A DNA stretch of 47,675 nt from Myxococcota bacterium (GTDB lineage Bacteria > Myxococcota_A > UBA796 > CAJQPC01), in contig JAKLKE010000010.1 of NCBI GenBank assembly GCA_023150775.1, positions 1 through 47,675 of the forward strand, in the 5' to 3' direction. This document shows positions 15,803 through 26,900 of the stretch, one piece after another. The stretch's first letter is position 1. Every line of letters starts with the position of its first letter. A program made the position numbers and the translations under genes. Below the pieces are notes generated by a model. It did not search any database and was not told the origin of the DNA. It worked only from the letters and a program-made list of their open reading frames with translations.

Positions 15803-16675
15803 TCAGGTGAGGTCCGCGAAGCGGCGGCGGTGATGGGCGAAGACCGAGTAGCCCAAGGTGAACGAGAGCCCCGAGAACAAGAGCGTCAGCAGAATCTGCC
15901 GCACGTTGGGCAGGCGCTGGTTGAGGATCAGCTCCTGGTAGATGCCGACGATGTGCGCCAGGGGGTTGAGCTGCAGCAAGAGCTGGAACTGCTGGGGGTA
16001 CGCCGCCGGGGGGTAAAAGATCGGCGTGATGAACATCCAGCCCAAGAGCCCGGCGTTGACCCAGTGGCTCGTGTCGCGAAAGTAGACGTTCGCCGTGGCC
16101 AAGAAGAAGCCCAGGCCCATGACGAACAGCGACTGGACCAAGATGAAGGCCGGGACGACCATGAAGGTCACCGAGAGCCCGTTGCCCAGAAAGATGACGC
16201 CCAAGCCCAAGATGAGCGTGCGCACGAGCTGGTTGAACACCGCCGAGACCACGACGAAGGCTGGGAGCACCGCCGCGGGAAAGTTCACCTTCTTGATGAG
16301 GTGGGCGTGGTCGGTGATCGCCGTCGTGGCGCGGGTGAGGCCCTCAGACACCGAGAACCAGGCGACCATGCCGCAGAACAAGAACAGCGAGTAGTGGACC
16401 GTGCCGCCGGAGGGGTGGAAGGTCACGCCCATGAGGATGTGGAAGACGAAGGTGTAGGTGACCAGCTCGATGATCGGGTTCACCACGGTCCAGAAGAACC
16501 CGATGGAGCTGCCCACGTAGCGGTGGCGCAGGTCGTTCGACGCGAACGCCAACAACAGCGCGCGGTGCTGCCAGAGCAGGCGCAGCTCGTCAGTCAGCGG
16601 TCGTGGGGGTGGGCCTTCTGGCTCAAGCTCTGGAGGGGAGCCCGGCAGCTCAGGCCGCAAAGCGGGAACGCTCAC
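15803..16675 (-). CDS. Polysaccharide export ABC permease, Wzm/TagG-like, without adjacent ATPase
   Basis: 290-residue ABC-2 permease. After a Pro-rich cytoplasmic N-terminus (about 1-30), there are six predicted membrane segments. Motifs seen in O-antigen/teichoic-acid exporters: FASNDLRHRYVGSSIGFFWTVVNPI, LIKKVNFPAAVLP, YFRDTSHWV and WMFITPIFYPP. Such proteins normally pair with a Wzt-like ATPase encoded next door, but the next gene upstream is a tRNA. The partner must be elsewhere. GTG start at 16675 with GAGGAG in front. Likely role: export of a lipid-linked polysaccharide across the inner membrane. Confidence 0.92.
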   Translation of the reverse strand: MSVPALRPELPGSPPELEPEGPPPRPLTDELRLLWQHRALLLAFASNDLRHRYVGSSIGFFWTVVNPIIELVTYTFVFHILMGVTFHPSGGTVHYSLFLFCGMVAWFSVSEGLTRATTAITDHAHLIKKVNFPAAVLPAFVVVSAVFNQLVRTLILGLGVIFLGNGLSVTFMVVPAFILVQSLFVMGLGFFLATANVYFRDTSHWVNAGLLGWMFITPIFYPPAAYPQQFQLLLQLNPLAHIVGIYQELILNQRLPNVRQILLTLLFSGLSFTLGYSVFAHHRRRFADLT

Positions 16676-16771
16676 GGCTCCTCGGCGTCGTCATGATCGC
16701 CCTCAGTGTACACCTTCACCGCCGTCTTGGGCGGGTCCGCGTCATCGGCGCGGGGGGCGAAGAGAGAGAGC

Positions 16772-16809
16772 TGAAGTAAGAACCGCCGCTGGATTGCTCC
16801 AGCGGCGGT
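16772..16809 (-). terminator. Rho-independent terminator after tRNA-Asp
   Basis: Perfect 12-bp stem (ACCGCCGCTGGA / TCCAGCGGCGGT, 16782-16809) with loop GCAA, followed on the minus strand by TTCTTACTTC. It begins 4 bases after the tRNA-Asp 3' end. A similar hairpin with a related tail follows tRNA-Lys. Confidence 0.8.
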
Positions 16810-16813
16810 ATGG

Positions 16814-16887
<74 letters not shown>

Positions 16888-16946
16888 ATAGCCAGTTTCG
16901 TGTGCCTCTTAACGAGGCGAGGCGGACTCGTCAAGCACAACCGAGA

Positions 16947-17019
16947 TGGGCGGAACAGGGATCGAACCTGCGACCCGCAGTGTGTAAAACTGCTGCTCTC
17001 CCGGCTGAGCTATCCGCCC
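16947..17019 (-). tRNA. trnV: tRNA-Val (TAC)
   Basis: 73 nt on the minus strand. Acceptor stem GGGCGGA/TCCGCCC with discriminator A. Anticodon arm GCAGT-TTTACAC-ACTGC gives anticodon TAC. It lies between hup and tRNA-Asp, transcribed in the same direction. Confidence 0.97.
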
Positions 17020-17124
17020 TTGAAAGACCGTTCGAATGCTTGCGTCACCGCATCGCCTCCGAGCCCACCCAAGTTAACGGGGCCCCCGGAGGCTGTCAAG
17101 GCGGCGCGATCCTCCGGTCTCTGC

Positions 17125-17400
17125 CTAGGCCTTGACGGCCTCGCGGAGCCCTTGACCGGCCTTGAACCGCACCGAGCGGCTCGCGGGGATCTCCATGGGC
17201 TCCTTCGTCTGGGGGTTGCGGCCGACGCGGGCCTCTCGCACACCCACGGAGAACACGCCGAAGCCCACCAGGGTCACCTTGTCACCTTCAGCCAGGGCCT
17301 TCCGCACGGCGTCGGTGAATGCGGAGAGGGCCTTCTCGGCCTGGGCGCGGGTAAGGTTCGACTCCTCAGCGATCTGCGCGACCAAATCAGCCTTGTTCAT
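17125..17400 (-). CDS. hup: DNA-binding protein HU
   Basis: 91 residues, the typical HU length. N-terminus MNKADLVAQIAE, then KVTLVGFGVFSV, GRNPQTKEPMEIPASRSVRFKAG (the DNA-inserting arm with its Pro) and a C-terminal helix. HU bends and compacts DNA in the nucleoid. It lies 126 bases after lon in the same direction but has its own strong promoter at 17478-17506. This position next to lon is conserved in many Proteobacteria. Confidence 0.98.
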   Translation of the reverse strand: MNKADLVAQIAEESNLTRAQAEKALSAFTDAVRKALAEGDKVTLVGFGVFSVGVREARVGRNPQTKEPMEIPASRSVRFKAGQGLREAVKA

Positions 17401-17477
17401 CTTTTCGCTCTCGGGAGGGCCTGGAGGAGATCGGCAAGGATCCCCTCCGCGACGGGGTTTATCAGCACGAACCCGGA

Positions 17478-17506
17478 CAAATAGCCAGGGGCCACCGCGC
17501 TGTCAA
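17478..17506 (-). promoter_or_regulatory. Sigma-70 promoter for hup
   Basis: Minus strand: a perfect TTGACA (17501-17506), a 17-base spacer and TATTTG (17478-17483). The start codon at 17400 leaves a leader of about 70 bases. It is the best sigma-70 match in the window, fitting for an abundant protein. Confidence 0.78.
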
Positions 17507-17526
17507 TCCGCCGCAGCCCTCACCGC

Positions 17527-19926
17527 TCACTCGCGCTCAGGCGTCACCGTCGGCGCGGGCTCTCGGGCGGAGAACAGGCCGTCGCGGCGGGTGATGTCCA
17601 TCGCCGCCAAGAGCACCTCGTCCATGTGCTCCACGAGCCGAACGTCGAGCTTCTCCAAGACCAAGCGGGAGATCTCGGCGAGGTCGGGCTCGTTGTCTTT
17701 GGGGATGAGCACCGTGGTGATGCCCGCGCGGTGGGCGGCGAGGAGTTTCTCTTTGAGGCCGCCGATGGGGCTCACCTGGCCGCGTAGGGTGATCTCGCCG
17801 GTCATCGCCACGTCGCGGCGCACGGGGATACGCGTCACCACGGAGACGACGGCGGTGGCGATGGTGATGCCCGCCGAGGGGCCATCCACACCCCAGAGCT
17901 CGGGGACGTGAACGTGGATGTCGAGCTCTTGGTAGAAGTCGGGCTTGAGGCCGAACGAGGCCGAGCGGCTGCGGATGTAGGTGATCGCCGCCTGGCAAGA
18001 CTCCTGAAACACCGTGCCGAGCTGGCCGGTGAGGGTGGTCTTGCCCGTGCCGCGCACGGCGGCGGCCTCGATGGGCACCATGACGCCGCCCACGTTGGTC
18101 CAGGCGAGGCCGTTGACGAAGCCGATGTCGTCACGCTCGCCCAGGCGCCCGTGGCGGAAGCGCGGCGCGCCGAGCAGGCGCTCTAGGTTGCGGGTGGTGA
18201 TGCGCGCCCGAGCCGTGGGCCCCGAGCGCACCACGCGGCGGGCGACCTTGCGGCAGATCGAGGCGACCTCACGCTCCAGGTTACGAACGCCGGCCTCTTT
18301 GGTGTAGCGGCGGATCGTCTGCAGCATCGCCTGCTGGGTGACGACGAGCTGCTCGCCCTCTAAGCCGTGGGCCTCCATCTGCTTGGGGATGAGGTACCGC
18401 TTGGCGATGGCGAGCTTCTCTTGTTCGGTGTACCCGGCGACCCGGATGATCTCCAGGCGGTCTTGGAGCGGCGCGGGGATGCCGTGCAGGGCGTTCGCCG
18501 TGCAGATGAACATGACCTTGGAGAGGTCATAGTCCATGTCGAGGTAGTGGTCGCTGAAGGTCTCGTTCTGCTCAGGGTCCAAGACCTCCAGAAGCGCCGC
18601 GGCCGGGTCGCCCCGGAAGTCCGTGGACATCTTGTCGATCTCGTCGAGCAAAAACACGGGGTTGTTGCTGCCCGCTTTGCTCAAGGCCTGGATGATCTTG
18701 CCGGGCATGGCGCCGATGTAGGTGCGGCGGTGGCCCCGGATCTCGGCCTCATCGCGCACGCCGCCCAAGGCGACGCGCACAAACTGGCGGTTCGTCGCCC
18801 GGGCCACGGAGCGCGCCAGAGACGTCTTGCCGACGCCCGGCGGGCCCACGAGGCAGAGGATGGGGCCCTTGAGGCGCTCCACCAAGGCCGCCACGGCGAG
18901 GTACTCCAGCACCCGCTCTTTGACCTTGCGCAGGCCGTAGTGGTCCTCGTCGAGCACCTTCGCGGCGAAGGCGAGGTCGATGCGGTCTTCGGTGTAGGTG
19001 TCCCAAGGCAGGGCCAAGACGGAGTCGAGGTAGTTGCGCACCACCGTCGCCTCGGCGGACATCGGGCTCATCATGCGGAGCTTCCGCATCTCTTTGAGGC
19101 ACCGATCTTTGGCCTCGTCGCTCATCGGCTTCTCGATGACGCGGGCCTCAAGCTCTTGAAGCTCGCTTCGGAACTCGTCTTTCTCGCCGAGCTCCTTCTG
19201 AATCGCCTGGAGCTGCTCGTTGAGGTAGTACTCCTTCTGAGACTTCTCGACCTGCTTCTTCACCCGGCTCTTGATCTTGCGCTCGACCTGCAAGATCTCG
19301 ATCTCGGACTGGATGTTCTTGAGCAGGGCCTCCAAGCGCGCGGCGGGGTTGAGCTCTTGTAAGAAGCTCTGGCGCTGCTCAATCTTGGTCTTGAGCTGGG
19401 CGATGATCACGTCGGCGAGGCGGCCTGGGTCGTCGATGGCGGAGACGAGGATCGGGCTCTCTTGGGGCATCGTGCGGTGGGTCTTGCCGTACTGGTCGAA
19501 GGCCGCCTTGGCCTGGCGCACCAGGGCCTCAAGCTCGTTGGAGGACTCCGTCGTCTCCTCGACGTCCTCGACCTCCACCCGCATCACACCTTCAGAGGCC
19601 ACAAAACGCACGATGCGGCCCCGGCGGCGGCCCTCGACGACGATGCGCACGGTGCCGTCGGGCAGGCGCAACATCTGGGAGATCGCCGCGAAGGTGCCGA
19701 TCTCGTGGATCTCGTCGGGGCTGGGGTTGTTGGTCTTCGCCTCTTTCTGGGCGGCGAAGAACACCTCTTTGTCGCCCCGAGCGACTTCAGTGAGCGTGAG
19801 CACCGAGCTGTCGCGCCCGATGATCAGCGGCACCGCCATGTGCGGAAACAGCACCAGGTCACGCAGCGGCATCATCGGCATGAGGCGACGGCGCGGCGGA
19901 TGCGGCTTACGTTTGTCGAAGAACAT
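17527..19926 (-). CDS. lon: ATP-dependent protease Lon (La)
   Basis: 799-residue AAA+ serine protease that degrades misfolded and regulatory proteins in the cytoplasm. N-terminal LON substrate domain (about 15-210, [15 protein letters not shown]), coiled coil (about 215-290), AAA+ core with Walker [10 protein letters not shown] and Walker [10 protein letters not shown], sensor and lid, then the P domain with Ser in DGPSAGI (about 684) and Lys in GGLKEK (about 725), the catalytic dyad. Length matches E. coli Lon. It starts 49 bases after clpX and is probably in the same transcription unit. Some myxobacteria have a second lon (BsgA/LonD); one copy is seen here. Confidence 0.98.
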   Translation of the reverse strand: MFFDKRKPHPPRRRLMPMMPLRDLVLFPHMAVPLIIGRDSSVLTLTEVARGDKEVFFAAQKEAKTNNPSPDEIHEIGTFAAISQMLRLPDGTVRIVVEGRRRGRIVRFVASEGVMRVEVEDVEETTESSNELEALVRQAKAAFDQYGKTHRTMPQESPILVSAIDDPGRLADVIIAQLKTKIEQRQSFLQELNPAARLEALLKNIQSEIEILQVERKIKSRVKKQVEKSQKEYYLNEQLQAIQKELGEKDEFRSELQELEARVIEKPMSDEAKDRCLKEMRKLRMMSPMSAEATVVRNYLDSVLALPWDTYTEDRIDLAFAAKVLDEDHYGLRKVKERVLEYLAVAALVERLKGPILCLVGPPGVGKTSLARSVARATNRQFVRVALGGVRDEAEIRGHRRTYIGAMPGKIIQALSKAGSNNPVFLLDEIDKMSTDFRGDPAAALLEVLDPEQNETFSDHYLDMDYDLSKVMFICTANALHGIPAPLQDRLEIIRVAGYTEQEKLAIAKRYLIPKQMEAHGLEGEQLVVTQQAMLQTIRRYTKEAGVRNLEREVASICRKVARRVVRSGPTARARITTRNLERLLGAPRFRHGRLGERDDIGFVNGLAWTNVGGVMVPIEAAAVRGTGKTTLTGQLGTVFQESCQAAITYIRSRSASFGLKPDFYQELDIHVHVPELWGVDGPSAGITIATAVVSVVTRIPVRRDVAMTGEITLRGQVSPIGGLKEKLLAAHRAGITTVLIPKDNEPDLAEISRLVLEKLDVRLVEHMDEVLLAAMDITRRDGLFSAREPAPTVTPERE

Positions 19927-19975
19927 CGCTCGAAGACCCTCTCAGCGCGGCGTCACCCCAGAGGCGGGGAGGCGC

Positions 19976-21232
<1,257 letters not shown>

Positions 21233-21235
21233 GCC

Positions 21236-21853
21236 TCACTCCTTGCCCTTGATGGGCCGGGTGAGGACCTCATCGACGAGGCCGTAAGCGACGGACTCTT
21301 CAGCCGAGAGGATGTAGTCGCGGTCGGTGTCCCGGGAGATGCGCTCGTAGGGCTGGCCGGTGCGCTCGGCGAGGATCTTGTTGAGGACCTCACGCATCCG
21401 CAGGATCTCTTTGGCGTGGATCTCGATGTCCGTGGCCTGGCCGCGGGTGCCGCCCAGCGGCTGGTGGATGAGCACCCGGGCGTTCGGCAGGCAGCGCCGT
21501 TTGCCTTTGGCGCCCGCCGCGAGCAGCACCGCGCCCATAGACGCGGCCTGGCCCATACAGATCGTCGACACGTCGGGCCGGATGATCTGCATGGTGTCGT
21601 AGATCGCCATGCCCGCGGTGATCACGCCGCCGGGGCTGTTGATGTAGAGGTAGATGTCTTTGTCGGGGTCTTCAGACTCCAGAAAGAGCATCTGGGCCAC
21701 GATCACGTTGGCGACCTGGTCGTTGACCTCGGTGCCAAGGAAGATGATGCGGTCCTTGAGCAGGCGGGAGTAGATGTCCCAGGCGCGCTCGCCGCGGTGG
21801 GAGGACTCGATCACGGTGGGGATCAGGTAGTTCATCATCGGGTCGGAGGACAT
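21236..21853 (-). CDS. clpP: ClpP, proteolytic subunit of ClpXP
   Basis: 205-residue serine peptidase that forms the tetradecameric chamber. Catalytic triad: Ser105 in [10 protein letters not shown], His130 in LIHQPLGG and Asp175 in RISRDTDRD. The open frame runs to 21889, but the ATG at 21853 is preferred because GGAG lies 8 bases before it and the product then starts [14 protein letters not shown], close to known ClpP propeptides. Directly upstream of clpX; follows tig after a terminator-like hairpin. Confidence 0.98.
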   Translation of the reverse strand: MSSDPMMNYLIPTVIESSHRGERAWDIYSRLLKDRIIFLGTEVNDQVANVIVAQMLFLESEDPDKDIYLYINSPGGVITAGMAIYDTMQIIRPDVSTICMGQAASMGAVLLAAGAKGKRRCLPNARVLIHQPLGGTRGQATDIEIHAKEILRMREVLNKILAERTGQPYERISRDTDRDYILSAEESVAYGLVDEVLTRPIKGKE

Positions 21854-21960
21854 CGCAGGCGCTCCAGCTTCGGGCGTTCCAGGGTCCAAGCGGCGTCCTT
21901 ATGAACGCCGTTCCGCTTCACTTAAGCGCCCGTTGACGCTTCGCACAGCGGGGGGTCACG

Positions 21961-22004
21961 ATAAAGACTGAGAGGGCGGAGAGGGGTTTGGCCCCGCTCC
22001 GCCC
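21961..22004 (-). terminator. Rho-independent terminator after tig
   Basis: Minus strand: GGGCGGAG and GGGG pair with CCCC and CTCCGCCC around CCAAA (21974-22004), followed by TCTCAGTCTTTAT. It lies between tig and clpP, so the two may be partly uncoupled despite their order. Confidence 0.7.
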
Positions 22005-22034
22005 GCTCGGCTGCCGCGCGGTGTGGCCGGGGCC

Positions 22035-23354
22035 TCACTCGGCGGCGGGGGTCTCGGCGACGGCGTCGTCGTTGTCGTTCGCCGGGTCAACGGTCTCCAG
22101 CACCGCGGCCTCCAAGAGCCAGTCGATGACCTTCTCTTGCAGGAGGCGGCCGCGGAGGTCCTCGATGGCGTTCTCTTTCTGGAAGTAGCCGCGGATGGCC
22201 TCGATCTGCTGGCCACGGGAGTCGGCGAGGGCCTGGAGCTTCTCGTCGATCTCAGCGTCCGTCACCTCGATGGACTCAAGCTGGGCGACCCGCTCGATGA
22301 GCAGGCCGGCCTGGGCGGCGAACTTGGCGCGGGTGCGCAGGTCGCCGAGCTGGGCCTCGTTGAACTGGATGCGGCGGGGATCTTCGCCGCCGTAGGTGCG
22401 CTGCACGCGGAGCTCTTCCATCACCTCGGCGAGCTGCTGCTCGACCATGCCTTTGGGGGCCTCGATGTGGTTGAGGTCGATGAGCTTCTGGAGCAGGGTG
22501 GCCCGGGCCTGGTTGCGGCCAGCCTCTTCAGCGGAGGCCTCCAGCTTGCCGCGGATCGCGAGGCGCATCGCCTCAGCGCCGCCCTCGTAGCCGAGCTGGG
22601 TGGCGACCTCGTCGGTGAGCTCCGGGGTCTGCATCGCCTGGATGGACTGCACCGAGGCCTTGACGCTCAGCGTGCGCCCGGCGAGCTCGGGGATCTGGGC
22701 GTTGTCGCCGAAGGTGACCGTGCCCTCGACGGTGTCGCCGGTGTTGGCCCCGGTGAGCAGCGTCTCGATGCCGGCGTAGTACACGTCGCCATCGACGTAG
22801 ACCATGGAGCCGGGGTGGCTGTGCACGATGGCGTCGCCATCGCGGATGTCGAGCTCGGCGAGCACGTAGTCGCCCGCGGTGACGCCGCGGCCCGAGACCT
22901 CGTTGAGGCTCGACTGGCTCTGCAGGCGGCGGGTGAGCTGGGCCTCGACCTGCTCGTCGGTGACGACGGGCTTGGAGTAGGTGACGCTGACGCCCTTGTA
23001 GGTGGTCAGCTCAAGCTCGGGCTTGACCTCAAGGGTGATGGAGAAGCTGAAGGTCTCGTTGGCCGACAGCTCGCCCTGGCGGTTCACCTTGGGCTGGCCG
23101 AAGTAGTCCATGTCGGCGGAGGCCTGACGGAAGGCGCGGGTGATGAGCTCCATGGCCACTTCAGCGCGGATGCTCTTGCCGAAGCGCTGCTCCAACACGG
23201 CCCGGGGCACCTTGCCAGGGCGGAAACCCTTGAGCTTGGCGCGGCCTTGCATGTTGCGGAACGCCCTCTCCAGCTCAGTGTTGACCTGGTCGCCGGGGAT
23301 GTTGAAGTTCAGCTTGCGCTCAACGGCGCTGACGTTCTCGACCTGGAAGTCCAT
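22035..23354 (-). CDS. tig: Trigger factor (ribosome-associated chaperone and peptidyl-prolyl isomerase)
   Basis: 439-residue trigger factor. N-terminal ribosome-binding domain (about 1-115; MDFQVENVSAVERKLN, and GRAKLKGFRPGKVPRAVLEQRF, which contains the signature FRxGKxP), a FKBP-like PPIase domain (about 155-240) and the long helical C-terminal domain with an acidic/Asn tail. The open frame runs to 23534 across tRNA-Leu; the ATG at 23354 with GAGG 7 bases upstream fits the conserved N-terminus. First chaperone gene of the tig-clpP-clpX-lon-hup cluster. tRNA-Leu lies 58 bases upstream and could share the transcript. Confidence 0.97.
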   Translation of the reverse strand: MDFQVENVSAVERKLNFNIPGDQVNTELERAFRNMQGRAKLKGFRPGKVPRAVLEQRFGKSIRAEVAMELITRAFRQASADMDYFGQPKVNRQGELSANETFSFSITLEVKPELELTTYKGVSVTYSKPVVTDEQVEAQLTRRLQSQSSLNEVSGRGVTAGDYVLAELDIRDGDAIVHSHPGSMVYVDGDVYYAGIETLLTGANTGDTVEGTVTFGDNAQIPELAGRTLSVKASVQSIQAMQTPELTDEVATQLGYEGGAEAMRLAIRGKLEASAEEAGRNQARATLLQKLIDLNHIEAPKGMVEQQLAEVMEELRVQRTYGGEDPRRIQFNEAQLGDLRTRAKFAAQAGLLIERVAQLESIEVTDAEIDEKLQALADSRGQQIEAIRGYFQKENAIEDLRGRLLQEKVIDWLLEAAVLETVDPANDNDDAVAETPAAE

Positions 23355-23412
23355 GAAGGGGCCTCGTGCGGCTTGGCGTTCGAAGGAGGGAGGAGAGAGG
23401 AAGGATAGGAGG

Positions 23413-23495
23413 TGCGAGAAGGGGGAATCGAACCCCCACGGGGCTAGCCCACTGGCTCCTAAGACCAGCGCGTCTACCAATTCCGCCATTCTCGC
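23413..23495 (-). tRNA. trnL: tRNA-Leu (TAG)
   Basis: 83 nt, type II with a long variable arm. Acceptor stem GCGAGAA/TTCTCGC with discriminator A. The anticodon arm CTGGT-CTTAGGA-GCCAG gives anticodon TAG. T arm GTTCGAT. It sits between tig and a palindrome on the minus strand. Confidence 0.96.
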
Positions 23496-23504
23496 GAAGC
23501 TCGA

Positions 23505-23530
23505 CCGAAACGAGCGGGGCCACGTTTCGG
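23505..23530. repeat. Perfect 8-bp inverted repeat upstream of tRNA-Leu
   Basis: CCGAAACG, 10 bases, CGTTTCGG. It begins 10 bases upstream of the tRNA-Leu 5' end, where a promoter or its operator should lie. A T-run is absent on both strands, so it is not an obvious terminator. It may be a dimeric regulator site or a chance palindrome. Confidence 0.5.
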
Positions 23531-23641
23531 ACAACCGGACCTTGATAACGCCTCGTCGCCGGAATCACCAGCGCCGATCAAGTCTGGCCGCCGCCCGGCC
23601 GAGAAAAAGGCGCAAAGGGGGCGGGCGAGAGGGGAGGAGCT

Positions 23642-23680
23642 GAAGCAAGAACCGCCGCCCCGGTGAAGGAGCGGCGGTTC
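23642..23680 (-). terminator. Terminator-like hairpin after tRNA-Lys
   Basis: Minus strand: GAACCGCCGC (23671-23680) pairs with GCGGCGGTTC (23649-23658), followed by TTGCTTC. The stem core and the tail resemble the hairpin after tRNA-Asp (TTCTTACTTC there). The T-tract is weak. Confidence 0.6.
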
Positions 23681-23689
23681 AGGAGAGAG

Positions 23690-23762
23690 TGGGCCCACCA
23701 GGACTTGAACCTGGAACCTGCGGATTAAGAGTCCGATGCTCTGCCAATTGAGCTATGAGCCC
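23690..23762 (-). tRNA. trnK: tRNA-Lys (CTT)
   Basis: 73 nt. Acceptor stem GGGCTCA/TGGGCCC (one G-U pair) with discriminator A. The anticodon arm TCGGA-CTCTTAA-TCCGC gives anticodon CTT. It lies 18 bases after tRNA-His on the minus strand and is probably co-transcribed with it. Confidence 0.96.
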
Positions 23763-23780
23763 ATAGCTGTGAAGAAGTGG

Positions 23781-23855
23781 GGTGGATGAAGGGATTTGAA
23801 CCCTCGACCCTCGGAACCACAATCCGATGCTCTAACCAACTGAGCTACACCCACC
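23781..23855 (-). tRNA. trnH: tRNA-His (GTG)
   Basis: 75 nt including the extra 5' G(-1) opposite discriminator C that marks tRNA-His. Acceptor stem GTGGGTG/CATCCAC. The anticodon arm TCGGA-TTGTGGT-TCCGA gives GTG. First tRNA of the minus-strand His-Lys pair. Confidence 0.97.
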
Positions 23856-23991
23856 GGAGAACGTACGGCATGTAACGGAGGGCGGCCGAACGCGCAAGGG
23901 CAGAGATCGTCTGGACCCTGCGGGGCGCGGGCGAAACGGGCCAAAACGATGGTTTAACGGTGAAGACTTCGGATCATCCAGCCGGACGCTC

Positions 23992-26900
23992 TCAGGGCAC
24001 GACCTGGGAGAGCGCGCCTCGGGGCGTCCAGCCGGGCACCCAGGTCAGCGCGGGCTGGCCCGCGAGCTCTTGGTGGAGGAGCGCGCGGAGCACGTCTTCA
24101 GCGCGCAGCGGGGTAGACGGCGGCATCGCGGCCTGGAGCGCGAGGAACGAGAGGGGGTCGAGGTGAATGGGCAGGCCCTCGGGGTGTTGGCCCCAAGGAT
24201 CCTCCGGGGTGGCCGCCGAGGGGCCGAGCCAGCCCGCCGGGGGCGCCGCCGGGCGCAGGGCGACGGAGGGCGCGTCGAAGAGCTCCCCCAGCTCTCCCAA
24301 GGCCCGAAGCAGGGCCAAAGGATCGGCCCAGACGCTCTCTGGGGCGTAGGGCGCGGGCTCCCACCACGGCGAGGCGACGCCGTCAATCTCGGGCCAAGGA
24401 GCTGGGCTCGGAGGCCCGTGGGCCCAAGGAGGGCGCCAGCGCGGGGAGAGGGGCTGGCCGGAGTAAGGGTCCCAGGCCCCGGCGCCGTCGAGGGTGGGGG
24501 CCTCGGCGGAGGGCGTCCAGAGGCCACGCCAGCCGGGCCAAGGAGGGGCCTCGCCGAGGGCGGCGCCCAGGGGGTTGTAGCGCAGAAGGCGCAGCAGCTC
24601 GCCCTTGTCGGTCAAGGCCCGGGGGCTGCCGCGCTCACCGACGGCGACGTTCACCCGAGTCGCGCCGCCTAAGGCGAGCCCGGCGCTGAGATCGCCCAAG
24701 ATCTCCGTGGCGTGTCCATCGACGATCACGCGCAGCGGCCGATCGAGGCCCCAGGAGAGCCGGCTGTCCCCGTCGGGGGCCTGCACCCGCGTCGGCCGCC
24801 CCAGAAGATCCCAGACGAGGGCCAGAGGGCCCTGGCCCGCGCCGCGGACGGGGCGCCCGAGCTCGTCGTACTCCAGGCTCACCCGGCCGCGCTCGCCGCG
24901 TAAGGCGGTGACCTGCCCGGCCTCGTTCAGGCTGTAGTCGAGGCGATCTTCGCCGAGGCCCCAGGCCACGACGCCCAGGGGCGGGACGGCGGCGCTGGGG
25001 CGGCCGTCGGGGGTGTACAAGGCGCGCTCGCCGTCGGGGCCGGTGAGCTCGTCGAGGCGCCAGATCCAGGCCCCGGCGGGCTCGGTGAGCGCGGTGGGGC
25101 GGCCCAAGGCGTCGAAGGCCCAGCGCTCCTCCCCGCCGCCGCGACGGGCGCTGAGCACCTGACCGGCGGCGGAGAGGCTGAGCTCTAAGTCGTCGATGAC
25201 GTCGCCGTCTGCGGCCTCCAGGATCGCCGCCGCGTAGCCCGGGGCCCGCTCGCGGCGGTCCAAGACGCCATCGGGGAACCGCACGAGCAGGGGGCGCCCG
25301 GCGGCGTCGCGGTCCAGAGACAAGGCGAGGCCCGTGGCGCTGGTCCAGCGGAGCACCCGGCCTTCAGCGTCTCGGGCGGCGCGCTGGTCGAGGTCGCCGA
25401 TGCGCTGGCGCACGGGCAAGCCGCGCACGTCCCGCTCGACGCTCAGCGCCTCGCCGTCGCCGTTGAGGCCGATCACCCGGCCCCCGGCGTCCCGCTCCAG
25501 ACGTAGGGCGCGGGCGCCGTCGTCGAGGCCGACCACCCGCCCGGCGCCGTCGCGGTCCACCCGGATCGGCGCGGACTCCCCCAAGCTGAGCTGGCTGACC
25601 TCCCCGGCGCTGTTGCGGCCCAGGCGCAGGCTGAGCCCGGGGCCTTCAGCGCTGATGAGCCGCCCCAAGGCGTCCCAGGCCCAGCGCAGGGGGCCCAAGG
25701 CGCTGGGGTGGCCGCGCTCGTCGCGCTGAATCGTGCTGCGCTCGCCGTTGACCTCGACGCTGATCAGCTCGCCGAGGCGATCCCAGCCCAGGCGCCACGG
25801 GGGCTGGCCCGGGGGTCGCACGGCGCTCAGGCGGCCGTCGAGGCCGTACAGGAGGCCCCAGACGGCGCCGATCTGGCTGATGAGGCCGTCGGCGCGGTAG
25901 CGGAGGGTGCGCCGCTGGCCGCCAGGGCCCCGAAGCTCAGTGAGGCGCCCGGAGAGGTCGCGGATCCAGTCGAAGCGGGCGCCTTCAGGGCTCTCCACGG
26001 CGCGCACCCGGCCCAAGGTGTCAAAACGGAGGCGCAGCTCGGCGCCGTCACGAAGGCGGATGAGGCCGGGCAGGCCGCCGCGCCGCTCGCTGAGGCTGAT
26101 CTTGCCCCCGGCGGGATCTTCGACCTCCACAAGCTCCCCGGACTCGGACCAGCGCAGGCGCACCACGGGGCCGCCGGGGGTCTCGATCCGGGTGATCCGG
26201 CCGTTGACGTCGCGGACGAGGCGGGTGGTCTCGCCGCCGCGTTTTTGGGACTCCAAGGCGCCGTCTGGGCGGGTGCTCAGCTCCCGGCGGCGGCCCAGAG
26301 GGTCGATGAGCGCGGTGAGCGCGCCGTTGAGATCCCGCAGCGCGCGCCACTCTCCGCCGCTGGGGTCGATGAGCGCGACGAGGCGCCGGGCCTCCCAGAC
26401 GAGGCGCCAGCGCCCCGCCGGGGACTGAAGCTCAATGAGCTGGCCCTCGGCGTCGCGGCGGAGGGTGGTCGTGGCGCCGCGGGGGTCCACAAAATTGGTC
26501 AAGCGACCAAACTCATCGCGCTGGGACTGGACCACACGCCCCGAAGGCCCGGTGACGACGAGGCCCTTCGCCTCCTCCCGCAGGACCCACACCCGGCCCA
26601 CGGCGTCTCGGGCGGTGAGCTGGCCGTCCGCGCGCCAAGAGAGGAGGAGCTGGGCCGGGCCTGGGCCCAACAGCGCGATCACCCGCCCGGCGGCGTCTCT
26701 CTCAACGAGCGCGCTGGAGCCGTCGGCCCACAAGATCCCAGCGAGGCGCCCGGCGGCGTCGTAGGTGTAGCGGGTGCGGGGGCGGGCGCTGCCGCTCACG
26801 GCGAGGAGCCGCCCGCCGATGCTGTCGTAGTAGAGCGCCTGGCCGCCGGGGAGGTCGAGCTGGGCGGGGAAGCCGTCGGGGCCACGCAAGACCTTGGCGA

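Noticed and set aside
16678-16812. Short minus-strand frame ending in a GTGA overlap with the Wzm-like gene (tail KVYTEGDHDDAEEP)
   Set aside because: No start codon before the terminator and tRNA-Asp; the overlap is probably chance.
21890-21960. Heat-shock (sigma-32) promoter before clpP
   Set aside because: Only weak matches to CTTGAA and CCCCATNT spacing were found; not reported as a feature.
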